Assembly: GCF_014654675.1 (NCBI RefSeq)
Contig: NZ_BNBC01000028.1
Coordinates: 36,496-100,495 of the forward strand
DNA from: Streptomyces spiralis
GTDB lineage: Bacteria; Actinomycetota; Actinomycetes; Streptomycetales; Streptomycetaceae
DNA: 64,000 nucleotides
Reading direction: 5' to 3'
The notes beneath the pieces are model-generated. The model ran no database searches. It saw only the letters and a list, made by a program, of their open reading frames with translations, and was not told the DNA's origin. Positions 6,161 through 14,602 of the stretch are shown here, in pieces. Both the position numbers and the translations under genes were made by a program. Numbering within the stretch: position 1 is the first letter of the stretch; each line of letters opens with the position of its first letter.

Positions 6161-8016
6161 GCCTGGCCTCCGTCGTGGCCGTAGGGGTCGTGCGGGTCGT
6201 GATGTCCGTGGGGATCGTGGTGGTGCCCGTGCGGATCAGGGTGACCGTGCGGTTCGTCGGGCCCGTGCGGGGCCGGTGCGCCGAAGGCCGAGTGGTGGAT
6301 GCCGCCGGCGCCGGGGCCCGCCTGGTGCGGGATACGCGGCTCGCCGGCATCCGTCTCACCGCCGTCGGCCGCGGCGTGCTCCGCGGCGGCGTGCGCCTCG
6401 CGCTCGGCGACGACCTCCTCGACCGCCCGCAGGACGCCCTTGTAGCCCGAGCAGCGGCACAGGTTGCCGCACAGGGCCTGACGGGTCTCCAGTTCGGTGG
6501 GGGCCGGGTTGCCCTCCAACAGGTCGTGCACGGTCATCGCCATGCCGGGCACGCAGAAGCCGCACTGCACCGCGCCGCAGCGCGCGAGCGCCCGCTGCAC
6601 GTCCGACGGCTGTCCGTCGACGGCCAGGCCCTCGACCGTACGGACCTCGCTGCCGGCCGCGGTGACCGCGGGCACCAGGCAGGAGGCGACGAGACGGCCG
6701 TCCACCTGCACGTTGCAGGCGCCGCACTCGCCCTGCGAGCAGCCGTCCTTGGCGCCCGCGAGACCGAGCCGCTCGCGCAGCACGTACAGCAGCGACTCGC
6801 CGATCCACGCGTCGGTGACGGGCCGGTCCACGCCGTTGACGCGCAGCACGTAGGAGGCGAGCGGATGCTCGTCCTGCGGCGCCGCGGGCGGCGGGCCGTC
6901 CGCGGCCGCGGCTTCCTGGTGCGCGTCGGCCGGGTCGGCCGGGTCGGCGTCCGGGGCCGTGGGGTCGGAGGCCGTGACGGGCTCTTCGGCGGCCTGGCGG
7001 GGGTCGGCGGACTCCTCGGCCGGGTCCTGGGCGGCGGGGCGCCCAGCGGCGCTCTCGGCGGGCTCTACGGGCGCTTGGACGGCCCCGCGTACATGCTCGG
7101 GCGACTCATCGGCCCCGGGAGCCCCGGAAGGTCCGGAAGGTCGGGAAGGTCCGGCGCCGGGCTGCACGGCCTCGGCGTCCCGTGCGGCCGACCGGGTCGC
7201 GGCGGGGGCACCGGACTCCGGCTCGGGCTCGGACTCGGGGTGCCGGCGGTGCTCCGGGTGCTCGTCACGCGCCGTCGGTTCCTCGGGGTGCTGGGCGGTC
7301 GTCGCGGGCTCGGCCGGATACGGGTGGGCGGCGGGCTCGCCGTCGTACGCGCCGCCGTCGTACGCACCGTCGGCGGGGTCCTGCGGCGGGCGCGCCCACG
7401 GTTGCCCGATCGCCTCCGGCGCCCAGGGGGCGGCCGCGCCGCCCGGGAGGGTGGGCGGAGGGGTGCCGCCCCACTGCTGGACCAGGGACGACGTAGTGAA
7501 CTCGCCCGATTCGTCCGGAAGGTCGCCTCCGGCGACCGGGATCGACCACTGCCCCGTGACGTCGTGCCCGGGCGCCGGGGACGGGGGCTGCGCCTGGGAG
7601 CGCCCCTGGGAGTGCGCCTGCGCCTGCCCCTGTGCCTGGGTGTGGTCGTCCTGGAAGGTCCACTGCTGGGTGGCCTGGGGGCGGTACGCGAACCGGTCGT
7701 CCGCGCCCGCGTCCCCGGTGCCGTCCTGCGGCACCGCGTTCGGGTCGGGCCACTGGGCGCCCTCGGCGGGTACGGCCCAGCCGCCGGTGGCCGACGGGTC
7801 GGTGGCCGCGGGCGAGGCGGGCGTGACCGTTATCTGCGGCGGCACATAGCCGTGGCCGGGCGCGGCCAGCGGACTGTCGGCGGCCAGGAGGGCGTCGATG
7901 CCGCCCTCGGGAAGCTTCACGAACGCGGTGGCACCGTCGTCGTAGTCGCCCTGTGGCAGCGGGTTCCAGCGGCCGCCGCTGCCGGGCGCGCCCTCCGCGT
8001 GCTGGTCGTCGGTCAC
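6157..8016 (-). CDS. 2Fe-2S subunit of the molybdenum hydroxylase, with long extensions
   Basis: A 619-residue protein; normal Fe-S subunits have about 160-200. The catalytic part lies at ~residues 415-580: a plant-type ferredoxin motif (DGCSQGECGACN, then ASCLVP) and the second 2Fe-2S cluster (GAVQCGFCVPGM, ALCGNLCRCSGYKG), with all eight expected cysteines. It is preceded by ~400 residues of Pro/Glu/Gln/Ala-rich, probably disordered sequence and followed by a His-rich tail of repeated PHG/HDPHG units. GTG 8016 is chosen because it overlaps the stop of the FAD subunit (GTGA). It should carry electrons from the Mo centre to FAD; the extensions are unexplained. Confidence 0.85.
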   Translation of the reverse strand: MTDDQHAEGAPGSGGRWNPLPQGDYDDGATAFVKLPEGGIDALLAADSPLAAPGHGYVPPQITVTPASPAATDPSATGGWAVPAEGAQWPDPNAVPQDGTGDAGADDRFAYRPQATQQWTFQDDHTQAQGQAQAHSQGRSQAQPPSPAPGHDVTGQWSIPVAGGDLPDESGEFTTSSLVQQWGGTPPPTLPGGAAAPWAPEAIGQPWARPPQDPADGAYDGGAYDGEPAAHPYPAEPATTAQHPEEPTARDEHPEHRRHPESEPEPESGAPAATRSAARDAEAVQPGAGPSRPSGPSGAPGADESPEHVRGAVQAPVEPAESAAGRPAAQDPAEESADPRQAAEEPVTASDPTAPDADPADPADAHQEAAAADGPPPAAPQDEHPLASYVLRVNGVDRPVTDAWIGESLLYVLRERLGLAGAKDGCSQGECGACNVQVDGRLVASCLVPAVTAAGSEVRTVEGLAVDGQPSDVQRALARCGAVQCGFCVPGMAMTVHDLLEGNPAPTELETRQALCGNLCRCSGYKGVLRAVEEVVAEREAHAAAEHAAADGGETDAGEPRIPHQAGPGAGGIHHSAFGAPAPHGPDEPHGHPDPHGHHHDPHGHHDPHDPYGHDGGQA

Positions 8017-8906
8017 GACAGCGCCCTCCCCAGTGCTCGTCGGGCCAGCGCGGCGACGGTGCGCCGCAGGTGCAGTACGGCGGGTGGAAGCTGCGGCACG
8101 GACCCGTCCGGGGCCGGGACCGGATCGGGGATGCAGGCCGCGGCGACGTACTCGCCGAAGGCGTTGAGCGCCTCGGGCACGATCGCGCGGTCGTTGTCCC
8201 AGTCGATGAGCTGGGCCACCCACTGCTCGGCGTCCAGGGGCCGGAGCGGCATGGGCGCTATGGCGCCGACCGCGCAGCGCACACCGCGCCGGGCCGGGTC
8301 CAGGACCAGCGCCACGGACGCGACGGCGCGGCCGGGGCCGGTGCGGCCGGTCGCCTTCACGAAGACCTGGGGGGCGTGCAGCAGCGGTACGCGCACGTAG
8401 CCGATGAGCTCGCCCGCGCGGAGCATCTCCACCCCGGCGAGCAGGTGCGACACCGGGATCTCCCGGCGGGCTCCGCCCGGACCCGCGATGATCAGGGTCG
8501 CCTCCAGGGCGGCCAGCACCGGCAGCGCGTCCCCGGTGGGGGCGGCGGAGGCGATGTTGCCGCCCAGGGTGCCGGCGTTGCGGATGTGCGGGGGGCCGGC
8601 GGCGCGTGCGGCGGCGGCGAGCGCGGGGATCAGGGCGGCGAAGTCGGGGCGCCCCATGCGCGCGTGCGTGAGGCCGGCGCCGAGCAGCGCGTGGCCGTCC
8701 TGGTACTGCCAGCCGCGGATCTCGCTGATCCGGCCGAGGCCGACCAGCGCGGCCGGCCTGAGCTGCCCGGAGTTGACGGCGGCCATGAGGTCGGTGCCGC
8801 CGGCCACGGGCACGGCGGCGGGCATGGCGGTGAGTGCCGCCACGGCCTCGTCCAGCGTCGTGGGCAGCGTGACGGCCTGCGCCGCCTGCGGTGCGTGCGT
8901 GGTCAA
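8013..8906 (-). CDS. FAD-binding subunit of the molybdenum hydroxylase
   Basis: A 297-residue protein of the CO dehydrogenase flavoprotein/xanthine dehydrogenase medium-subunit family. FAD-binding signatures are VPVAGGTDLMAAV near residue 40 and RNAGTLGGNIASAAPTGDAL near residue 115, followed by the C-terminal flavoprotein domain. TTG 8906 is chosen: GAAGGGGC lies about 10 bases upstream and the sequence before it is not protein-like. It is the first gene of the operon (FAD, Fe-S, Mo subunits) with 4-bp overlaps at both junctions. Confidence 0.87.
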   Translation of the reverse strand: MTTHAPQAAQAVTLPTTLDEAVAALTAMPAAVPVAGGTDLMAAVNSGQLRPAALVGLGRISEIRGWQYQDGHALLGAGLTHARMGRPDFAALIPALAAAARAAGPPHIRNAGTLGGNIASAAPTGDALPVLAALEATLIIAGPGGARREIPVSHLLAGVEMLRAGELIGYVRVPLLHAPQVFVKATGRTGPGRAVASVALVLDPARRGVRCAVGAIAPMPLRPLDAEQWVAQLIDWDNDRAIVPEALNAFGEYVAAACIPDPVPAPDGSVPQLPPAVLHLRRTVAALARRALGRALS

Positions 8907-9103
8907 ACCGGCTTGCCCCTTCCCGCTGCCCCACTGGTCCCACCCGTGTGGCCGTACGGTACGACCTGACAGGGCGGACGTGGCAACTCTGGCACATCTT
9001 CGCAGGGGGCGAGGACACGGGTCCGCCAGGAGGCATTCGCCCACCTCATCGGGGACATGGTCCGTTTTGACACGGCATCACCGCTGCGGGCGAATTCCCA
9101 CCC

Positions 9104-9138
9104 TTCGCTGACTCTTGCGGATTTTTTTCCGCTGTCAG
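9104..9138. promoter_or_regulatory. inverted repeat with T-tract upstream of the hydroxylase operon
   Basis: CTGAC (9108-9112) pairs with GTCAG (9134-9138) and GCGGA (9117-9121) with TCCGC (9128-9132) around a run of seven T, rare in such GC-rich DNA. It lies ~200 bp upstream of the TTG start of the FAD subunit gene. It could be an operator or a terminator; no direct evidence decides. Confidence 0.3.
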
Positions 9139-9139
9139 T

Positions 9140-9668
9140 TCGAGAAGCGCGGGGCGCGGAAGGGGCGGGGATCGGGGAGCCGGGGGATCGGGAACCCGGG
9201 GCGGCCCCGACGGGCCGGCCCGTCGGGGCCGCCCCACCCGCCGAGGCCGCCCGACCCGTCGGAGCCCGCCGCACCCGTCGGGTCTCGCCCACCGGCCGGG
9301 GACTCCCCGTCGGGGGCGGCCCCACCGGCAGGGACCGGGGAGCGGGAAGCCGGAAGGGCCGCGGGTCGCCCCGCGCCGCCCGACCCGTCGGGGGCCGCCG
9401 CCGCACCGGTCGGGGCCTCGCCCACCGGCCGGAGGCCTCCCGTCGGGGCTGCCCCCCGGCAGGGGCACCGCCCACCGACCAGGACCCGCTCCCCCGCCAA
9501 GTCCGCCCCACCGGCAGGGACGCCGCCCACCGATCAGGACTTCGCCCCACCTACCAAGGCCGCCTCACCGGAAGGAGCCCCGCCCAGCAGAGGGCCCCGC
9601 CCCACCAGTCAGGGTCTGCCCATCAGTCGCGGGCCCGCCCGACAGTCGCGGCCCGGCTCCATCGGGGG
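9140..9668. repeat. GC-rich degenerate repeat tract with a 38-bp palindrome
   Basis: About 500 bp of low-complexity DNA built from imperfect copies of units such as CCCACCGGCAGGGAC and GCCCGACCCGTCGG. A perfect spacer-less 38-bp palindrome (19 + 19) lies at 9198-9235. Open frames across it translate to Pro-Thr-Gly-Arg repeats in every direction and are a result of the repeat, not evidence of a gene. It separates the hydroxylase promoter from the 3' end of the hexosaminidase gene. Confidence 0.6.
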
Positions 9669-11408
9669 TCACCTGGCCGGTGGCGGGCCGTCGATCGGGC
9701 GGCCGAGGATGCCGGGACGGCGTTGCCAGGGGTGCGGGCCGGTGGGAGGGCGGTAGGCGACGCCCAGGGCGTCCAGGCGTCGGTAGTGGGTGGTCATCCG
9801 GCGTTCGAAGTCGGCGAAGTCCCGTTGCGAGGGCGCGGGCAGAGCGCTCCAGGCGACCTCGGCGAAGGCGGCCAGTCTGGGGAAGGTCTGGTAGTCCACG
9901 CGTGCGGAGTCCTCCATCACCTCGGTCCACACGTTGGCCTGGGCGCCCAGCACATGGTGGGCGTGGTCCGCGTCGAGTCCGGGCGGCACCGGCTCGAACC
10001 GGTAGACGTCCTCCAGGGTCCGTACGTAGCCGATGGGCACCGGCTCGTCGGCGCCCGCGTCCTGCCGGTGGTCCAAGTACACCTGCTGCTCGGGACACAT
10101 GACGACGTCGTGGCCGGCCCGCGCGGCGGCGATCCCGCCCGCGTACCCGCGCCAGGACGACACGGCGGCACCGTCCGCGAGCCCGCCTTCCAGGATCTCG
10201 TCCCAGCCGATGAGCCGACGCCCGCGCGCGGCAAGCCACTTGTCGAAGTGGCCGACGAACCACGCCTGCAACTCGTCCTCGTCGGCCAGCCCGAGTTCCC
10301 GGATGCGGGCCTGCGCCGCAGACGAGGCGCGCCACTGGTCCTTGGGGCACTCGTCGCCGCCGATGTGGAAGAACTCCGAAAATCCCGTGGAGCCCGTGGC
10401 GTTCGCCGGGAACAGGTCGAGCAGTTCCTCGAAGACGCCCTCGTAGAAGCGCAGGGTGTTGTCAGTGGGGGCGAGTACGTTCGGATTGACCCCCCAGTTG
10501 TCCCAGACAGTGAGGGCGGTGGTGTCGATGACGTCGGTGTTGCCGAGTTCCGGATACGCGGCGATGGCGGCCTGCGAGTGCCCGGGTACGTCTATCTCCG
10601 GGACGACGCTGATATGCCGCTCGGCGGCGTAGGCGACGATCTCGCGGATGTCGTCCTGGGTGTAGTGGCCGCCGTGCGGTTTGTCCTCCCACAGCGGGGA
10701 GGCCCGGTGGCCGACCTTGGTGCGCGAGCGCCAGGAGCCGGTTTCGGTCAGTTTCGGGTACCGCTTGATCTCCACCCGCCAGCCCTGGTCGTCCGTCAAG
10801 TGGAGGTGGAGCACGTTGAGTTTGTGCGCGGCCATCAGGTCCAGGTAGCGCAGGACGCCGTCCTTCGGCATGAAGTGCCGGGCCACGTCCAGCATCAGCC
10901 CGCGCCAGCGGAAGCGGGGCGCGTCGTCGATGACCTGGGCCGGGACCGCGTGGGCGGCGCCCGGTCGCACGGGGGCGCGGCGGAAGGCGTCCGGGCCGAG
11001 CAGCTGGCGCAGGGTCTGCGCGCCCCAGAAGACCCCGGCCGGGGCACCGCCGCGGATCTCCACGCTCCGGTCGGTCACACGGAGCCGATAGGCCTCGGGC
11101 TCCAGGGTGTCGTCCAGGAGCAGCCGCACCGAGTTCGCCGCCGGCTCCCGACCGACGGCCGACGGGGCGGACGACACGGCGGCCGACACAGCGGCTGACG
11201 CGGCAGTCGGCGGCCCGCTCGGGCTGACGGCCGGCAGCGGCAGACCGAGGGCCGCGCCGAGCGTGGCGCGCAGCCAGCGTTCAGCGGTGCCCGTGCCGGG
11301 GGCGGCCCGCAGAGTCGTGTCCTGGTCGAACAGGAACGCGCCCCGCACCGGACCGGCGACGGCGCGCGCCGCCGGAATCACGTCGTTCTTGATCTCGTCC
11401 TGCGCCAC
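9669..11408 (-). CDS. beta-N-acetylhexosaminidase, glycoside hydrolase family 20
   Basis: A 579-residue GH20 enzyme that would release terminal N-acetylglucosamine from chitin or peptidoglycan fragments. The N-terminal domain is followed by the catalytic barrel starting near RFRWRGLMLDVARHFMP; the acid/base pair is in HIGGDECPK (Asp-Glu), with GHSQAAIAAYPEL and the late Trp-containing WTEVM segment also typical. No signal peptide is seen (start MAQDEIKND), so it probably acts in the cytoplasm. A probable DasR operator lies 35 bp upstream of the start, consistent with GlcNAc-responsive control. Confidence 0.92.
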   Translation of the reverse strand: MAQDEIKNDVIPAARAVAGPVRGAFLFDQDTTLRAAPGTGTAERWLRATLGAALGLPLPAVSPSGPPTAASAAVSAAVSSAPSAVGREPAANSVRLLLDDTLEPEAYRLRVTDRSVEIRGGAPAGVFWGAQTLRQLLGPDAFRRAPVRPGAAHAVPAQVIDDAPRFRWRGLMLDVARHFMPKDGVLRYLDLMAAHKLNVLHLHLTDDQGWRVEIKRYPKLTETGSWRSRTKVGHRASPLWEDKPHGGHYTQDDIREIVAYAAERHISVVPEIDVPGHSQAAIAAYPELGNTDVIDTTALTVWDNWGVNPNVLAPTDNTLRFYEGVFEELLDLFPANATGSTGFSEFFHIGGDECPKDQWRASSAAQARIRELGLADEDELQAWFVGHFDKWLAARGRRLIGWDEILEGGLADGAAVSSWRGYAGGIAAARAGHDVVMCPEQQVYLDHRQDAGADEPVPIGYVRTLEDVYRFEPVPPGLDADHAHHVLGAQANVWTEVMEDSARVDYQTFPRLAAFAEVAWSALPAPSQRDFADFERRMTTHYRRLDALGVAYRPPTGPHPWQRRPGILGRPIDGPPPAR

Positions 11409-11442
11409 GGACGGAGCCTAGGGACTACCGCAGGCACCCACA

Positions 11443-11473
11443 AGAGGTCTGGACCACTGAGGTCTGAACCGCT
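11443..11473. promoter_or_regulatory. probable DasR operator (dre), possibly doubled
   Basis: AGAGGTCTGGACCACT at 11443-11458 matches 14 of 16 positions of the known DasR consensus A(G/C)TGGTCTAGACCA(G/C)T. A second, weaker match (TGAGGTCTGAACCGCT, 11 of 16) follows at 11458-11473. The strong site is 35 bp upstream of the GH20 hexosaminidase start. DasR represses amino-sugar genes in Streptomyces, so the match fits the target gene's function. Confidence 0.7.
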
Positions 11474-11483
11474 CTCCCGGCGA

Positions 11484-11774
11484 CTACTTGCCGCCGCCCT
11501 TGCCGCCCTTGTCGTCGCCGCCGCCGGCACCCATGGACTCGTAGATCTCCTTGCACAGGGGGCACACCGGGTACTTCTTCGGGTCGCGGCCGGGCACCCA
11601 GACCTTGCCGCACAGCGCCACGACGGGCGTCCCGTCCAGGGCGCTCGCCATGATCTTGTCCTTCTGGACATAGTGGGCGAAGCGCTCGTGGTCGCCGTCG
11701 CCGTGGGACACCTGCGGCGTCGGCTCTACGAGGGTTCCCGTACCAGTCCCGCGCTCGGGCTCGAGAGTGCTCAT
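11484..11774 (-). CDS. DUF3039 domain protein
   Basis: A 96-residue actinobacterial protein of unknown function. The conserved block HYVQKDKIMASALDGTPVVA is followed by LCGKVWVPGRDPKKYPVCP and CKEIYE, placing three Cys residues (one CGK and a C-P-L-C pair) that could bind zinc. The C-terminus is a Gly/Lys-rich tail. It starts 28 bp after the yqgE stop, in the same direction. Confidence 0.85.
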   Translation of the reverse strand: MSTLEPERGTGTGTLVEPTPQVSHGDGDHERFAHYVQKDKIMASALDGTPVVALCGKVWVPGRDPKKYPVCPLCKEIYESMGAGGGDDKGGKGGGK

Positions 11775-11802
11775 ACGGCAAGGGTACTGAAGCGTCCGGA
11801 GT

Positions 11803-12375
11803 TCAGTTGAGCGATGGGTCGTCCGGATATGTGGCGACCATCGCCAGCTCGTTGCGCTGCCGGCGCAGCACCTCGCGCCAGAGCCGCTCGGGGGACGGGG
11901 AGGACACGTCGCCGGGCTCCGACTCGACGACGTACCACGCCCCATCCACCAGCTCGTCCTCCAGCTGACCGGGGCCCCAGCCGGCGTACCCGGCGAAGAT
12001 CCGCAGCGATCCGAGGGCGGAGGCCAGCAGCTCCGGCGGGGCCTCCAGGTCGACGAGTCCGATCGCGCCGTGCACCCGGCGCCAGCCCAGCGGAGCGGCC
12101 TCGCCGGAGGCGCCGCCCGGGATGACGGCGACGCCGAGCGCGGAGTCCAGCGACACGGGGCCGCCCTGGAAGACGACGCCGGGCTCCCCGGCGAGATCCG
12201 CCCAGCCCTCGAGGATGTCGCCGACGTCCACGGGCGTGGGACGGTTGAGGACGACACCGAGGGAGCCCTCCTCGTCGTGGTCGAGAAGGAGCACCACCGC
12301 GCGGTCGAAGTTCGGGTCCGCCAGGGCGGGCGTTGCCACGAGCAGCCGCCCTGTGAGCGAGGACACCTCGGTCAT
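11803..12375 (-). CDS. YqgE/AlgH family protein (UPF0301)
   Basis: A 190-residue protein of the UPF0301 family; its biochemical role is unknown. The family signature is clear: TGRLLVATPALADPNFDRAV, LDHDEEGSLGVVLNRPTPV, then VFQGGPVSLDSALGV and IFAGYAGWGPGQLEDEL. ATG 12375 gives the usual family start; an in-frame codon 42 bp earlier would add an untypical tail. It is divergent from murA across a 286-bp intergenic region and probably co-transcribed with the DUF3039 gene. Confidence 0.88.
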   Translation of the reverse strand: MTEVSSLTGRLLVATPALADPNFDRAVVLLLDHDEEGSLGVVLNRPTPVDVGDILEGWADLAGEPGVVFQGGPVSLDSALGVAVIPGGASGEAAPLGWRRVHGAIGLVDLEAPPELLASALGSLRIFAGYAGWGPGQLEDELVDGAWYVVESEPGDVSSPSPERLWREVLRRQRNELAMVATYPDDPSLN

Positions 12376-12661
12376 GCCAGACATGATCCCGCATCTTGCC
12401 CAGGTGTGGGGAGCCAATCCGGCTACGGGAGTGAGGGCAGCTCACGGGGGCACGGGAGCGCCGAGGGCGCACGGCCAGGCGGTGACCCCATGTGCCCGGT
12501 CTGCGACGGTTCGTGTTGTGACACAGCCATGACGTGGCTGGGCGGTCCTCGGGCTTACTTCAGGGGGGTGTACGGCGATTACTCTGTCTTCCCCGGCCCT
12601 GACCGAAGTGATCGGCCGCGCCCGGCCACCCCCCTGCCCACCTCATCGGAACGCGAGATAC

Positions 12662-14002
12662 ATGAGCGTCAACGACGATGTCCTGCTTGTCCATGGCGGC
12701 ACCCCGCTGGAGGGCGAGATCCGTGTCCGCGGTGCGAAGAACCTCGTGCCCAAGGCCATGGTCGCCGCTCTGCTGGGCAGTGAGCCAAGTCGGCTGCGCA
12801 ACGTTCCGGACATCCGTGACGTGCGGGTCGTACGCGGTCTGCTGCAGCTGCACGGGGTGACGGTCCGTCCGGGTGAGGAGCCGGGCGAGCTGGTGCTCGA
12901 CCCGACCCGGGTGGAGAGCGCGAACGTGGCTGACATCGATGCCCACGCGGGCTCCAGCCGCATTCCGATCCTGTTCTGCGGCCCGCTGCTGCACCGGCTG
13001 GGCCACGCGTTCATCCCCGGCCTCGGCGGCTGCGACATCGGCGGCCGGCCCATCGACTTCCACTTCGACGTGCTGCGGCAGTTCGGCGCGGTGATCGAGA
13101 AGCGGGCCGACGGCCAGTACCTGGAGGCGCCCAAGGGGCTGCGCGGCACGAAGATCCGGCTGCCCTACCCGTCCGTCGGCGCGACCGAGCAGGTGCTGCT
13201 GACGGCCGTACTCGCCGAGGGCGTCACGGAGTTGTCCAACGCGGCGGTCGAGCCGGAGATCGAGGACCTGATCTGCGTCCTGCAGAAGATGGGCGCGATC
13301 ATCGCGATCGACACCGACCGCACCATCCGCATCACCGGTGTGGACAAGCTCGGCGGCTACACCCACCGCGCGCTCGCGGACCGTCTGGAGGCCGCCTCCT
13401 GGGCGTCGGCGGCGCTGGCGACCGAGGGCAACATCTACGTCCACGGGGCCCAGCAGCGGTCCATGATGACCTTCCTGAACACCTACCGGAAGGTGGGCGG
13501 GGCCTTCGAGATCGACGACGAGGGCATCCGCTTCTGGCACCCCGGCGGGCAGTTGAAGTCCATCGCACTGGAGACGGACGTGCACCCCGGCTTCCAGACC
13601 GACTGGCAGCAGCCGCTGGTGGTCGCCCTCACCCAGGCGACCGGCCTGTCGATCATCCACGAGACGGTGTACGAGTCCCGTCTGGGCTTCACCTCCGCGC
13701 TGAACCAGATGGGCGCCCACATCCAGCTCTACCGCGAGTGCCTGGGCGGCTCCGACTGCCGCTTCGGCCAGCGCAACTTCCTGCACTCGGCCGTCGTCTC
13801 CGGCCCGACCCGGCTCCAGGGCGCCGACCTGGTCATCCCGGACCTGCGCGGCGGCTTCTCCTACCTGATCGCCGCCCTGGCCGCCCAGGGCACCTCCCGG
13901 GTCCACGGCATCGACCTGATCAACCGCGGCTACGAGAACTTCATGGAGAAGCTCGTGGAACTGGGCGCGAAGGTCGAGCTGCCGGGCCAGGCGCTCGGCT
14001 GA
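12662..14002 (+). CDS. murA: UDP-N-acetylglucosamine 1-carboxyvinyltransferase
   Basis: A 446-residue enzyme of peptidoglycan precursor synthesis, transferring enolpyruvate from PEP to UDP-GlcNAc in the cytoplasm. The start region VHGGTPLEGEIRVRGAKNLV and the loop LGGCDIGGRPIDFH are typical; the Cys of GGC matches the catalytic residue targeted by fosfomycin, so a fosfomycin-sensitive type is expected. ATG 12662 is chosen as it gives the family length; an in-frame start 54 bp upstream gives an unlikely Arg/Pro leader. A near copy of its last 61 bp lies at 14082-14142. Confidence 0.96.
   Translation: MSVNDDVLLVHGGTPLEGEIRVRGAKNLVPKAMVAALLGSEPSRLRNVPDIRDVRVVRGLLQLHGVTVRPGEEPGELVLDPTRVESANVADIDAHAGSSRIPILFCGPLLHRLGHAFIPGLGGCDIGGRPIDFHFDVLRQFGAVIEKRADGQYLEAPKGLRGTKIRLPYPSVGATEQVLLTAVLAEGVTELSNAAVEPEIEDLICVLQKMGAIIAIDTDRTIRITGVDKLGGYTHRALADRLEAASWASAALATEGNIYVHGAQQRSMMTFLNTYRKVGGAFEIDDEGIRFWHPGGQLKSIALETDVHPGFQTDWQQPLVVALTQATGLSIIHETVYESRLGFTSALNQMGAHIQLYRECLGGSDCRFGQRNFLHSAVVSGPTRLQGADLVIPDLRGGFSYLIAALAAQGTSRVHGIDLINRGYENFMEKLVELGAKVELPGQALG
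13942..14002 (+). repeat. 61-bp direct repeat, copy 1 (murA 3' end)
   Basis: The last 61 bp of murA including the stop. It recurs at 14082-14142, 140 bp downstream, with three mismatches: one silent G to A and TGA changed to TAG. Confidence 0.9.
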
Positions 14003-14053
14003 CGGCCCTCAGCCGCGCCACTCCGGCTGAGCGAGCGCCTTCCGGCTGGGGGC

Positions 14054-14071
14054 CCGGGGGTCATCCCCCGG
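14054..14071. terminator. hairpin between the two murA 3' ends
   Basis: CCGGGGG pairs with CCCCCGG around TCAT. It lies ~50 bp after the murA stop, before the duplicated 3' end. There is no T-tract, so its strength as a terminator is uncertain. Confidence 0.4.
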
Positions 14072-14081
14072 ACAAGCACAG

Positions 14082-14142
14082 CATGGAGAAGCTCGTGGAA
14101 CTGGGCGCGAAGGTCGAGCTGCCGGGCCAGGCACTCGGCTAG
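14082..14142 (+). repeat. 61-bp direct repeat, copy 2 (duplicated murA 3' end)
   Basis: Encodes the same 19 C-terminal MurA residues (from MEKLVELGAK to the end) in an intact frame with its own TAG stop, but has no ribosome-binding site and is not expected to be a gene. Three mismatches relative to 13942-14002. Confidence 0.88.
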
Positions 14143-14225
14143 CGGTCGCCACAGGCCGTCGTACGCAGCGCTCACGGCGGACGTACGACGGCAGCGCTCA
14201 CCCGCGGCTGTAGGCGCGTACGACG

Positions 14226-14259
14226 ATGGGGCGGCCCCCGGTGAAGGGGGCCGCCCCAT
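14226..14259. terminator. bidirectional terminator between murA and hup
   Basis: A perfect 14-bp stem (14226-14239 with 14246-14259) with a 6-base loop sits between the convergent murA and hup genes. Confidence 0.8.
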
Positions 14260-14320
14260 TGACGTCGATGCCGGACCTAGCGGGCCGCGTACGCCGTCCC
14301 GAGGCGTACCAACGGCAAGG

Positions 14321-14602
14321 TCACTTGCCCTTGGCGGCTTCCTTGAGCTTGCTGCCCGCGGAGACCTTGACGCTGTAGCCGGCCGGGATCTGGATCGGCT
14401 CGCCGGTCTGCGGGTTGCGGGCGGTGCGAGCGGCACGGTGGGTGCGCTCGAAGGTGAGGAAGCCAGGGATGGTGACCTTCTCGTCCCCCTTGGAGACGAT
14501 GTCGCCGACGACGTCGGCGAACGCGGCCAGCACGGCGTCGGCGTCCTTGCGGGTCACCTCGGCGCGGTCGGCCAGCGCGGCCACCAGCTCACTGCGGTTC
14601 AT
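14321..14602 (-). CDS. hup: HU-family nucleoid protein
   Basis: A 93-residue histone-like DNA-binding protein. It has the complete HU fold: N-terminal helices (MNRSELVAALADRAEVTRKD), the beta-arm with FLTFERTHRAARTARNPQTG and IPAGYSVKV. Actinomycetes also carry an HU with a long Lys/Ala-rich tail; this is the short tail-less type, ending in KLKEAAKGK. The order murA-hup is that of Streptomyces. ATG 14602 is the only start giving the canonical N-terminus. Confidence 0.95.
   Translation of the reverse strand: MNRSELVAALADRAEVTRKDADAVLAAFADVVGDIVSKGDEKVTIPGFLTFERTHRAARTARNPQTGEPIQIPAGYSVKVSAGSKLKEAAKGK

Noticed and set aside
4085..8400. Long plus-strand open frames across the hydroxylase operon
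   Set aside because: Complements of the three operon genes, rich in His/Arg/Gly with no motif.
12490..12661. Small Cys-rich plus-strand frame before murA
   Set aside because: Starts MCPVCDGSCC but runs on out of frame into murA without a stop; no ribosome-binding site.
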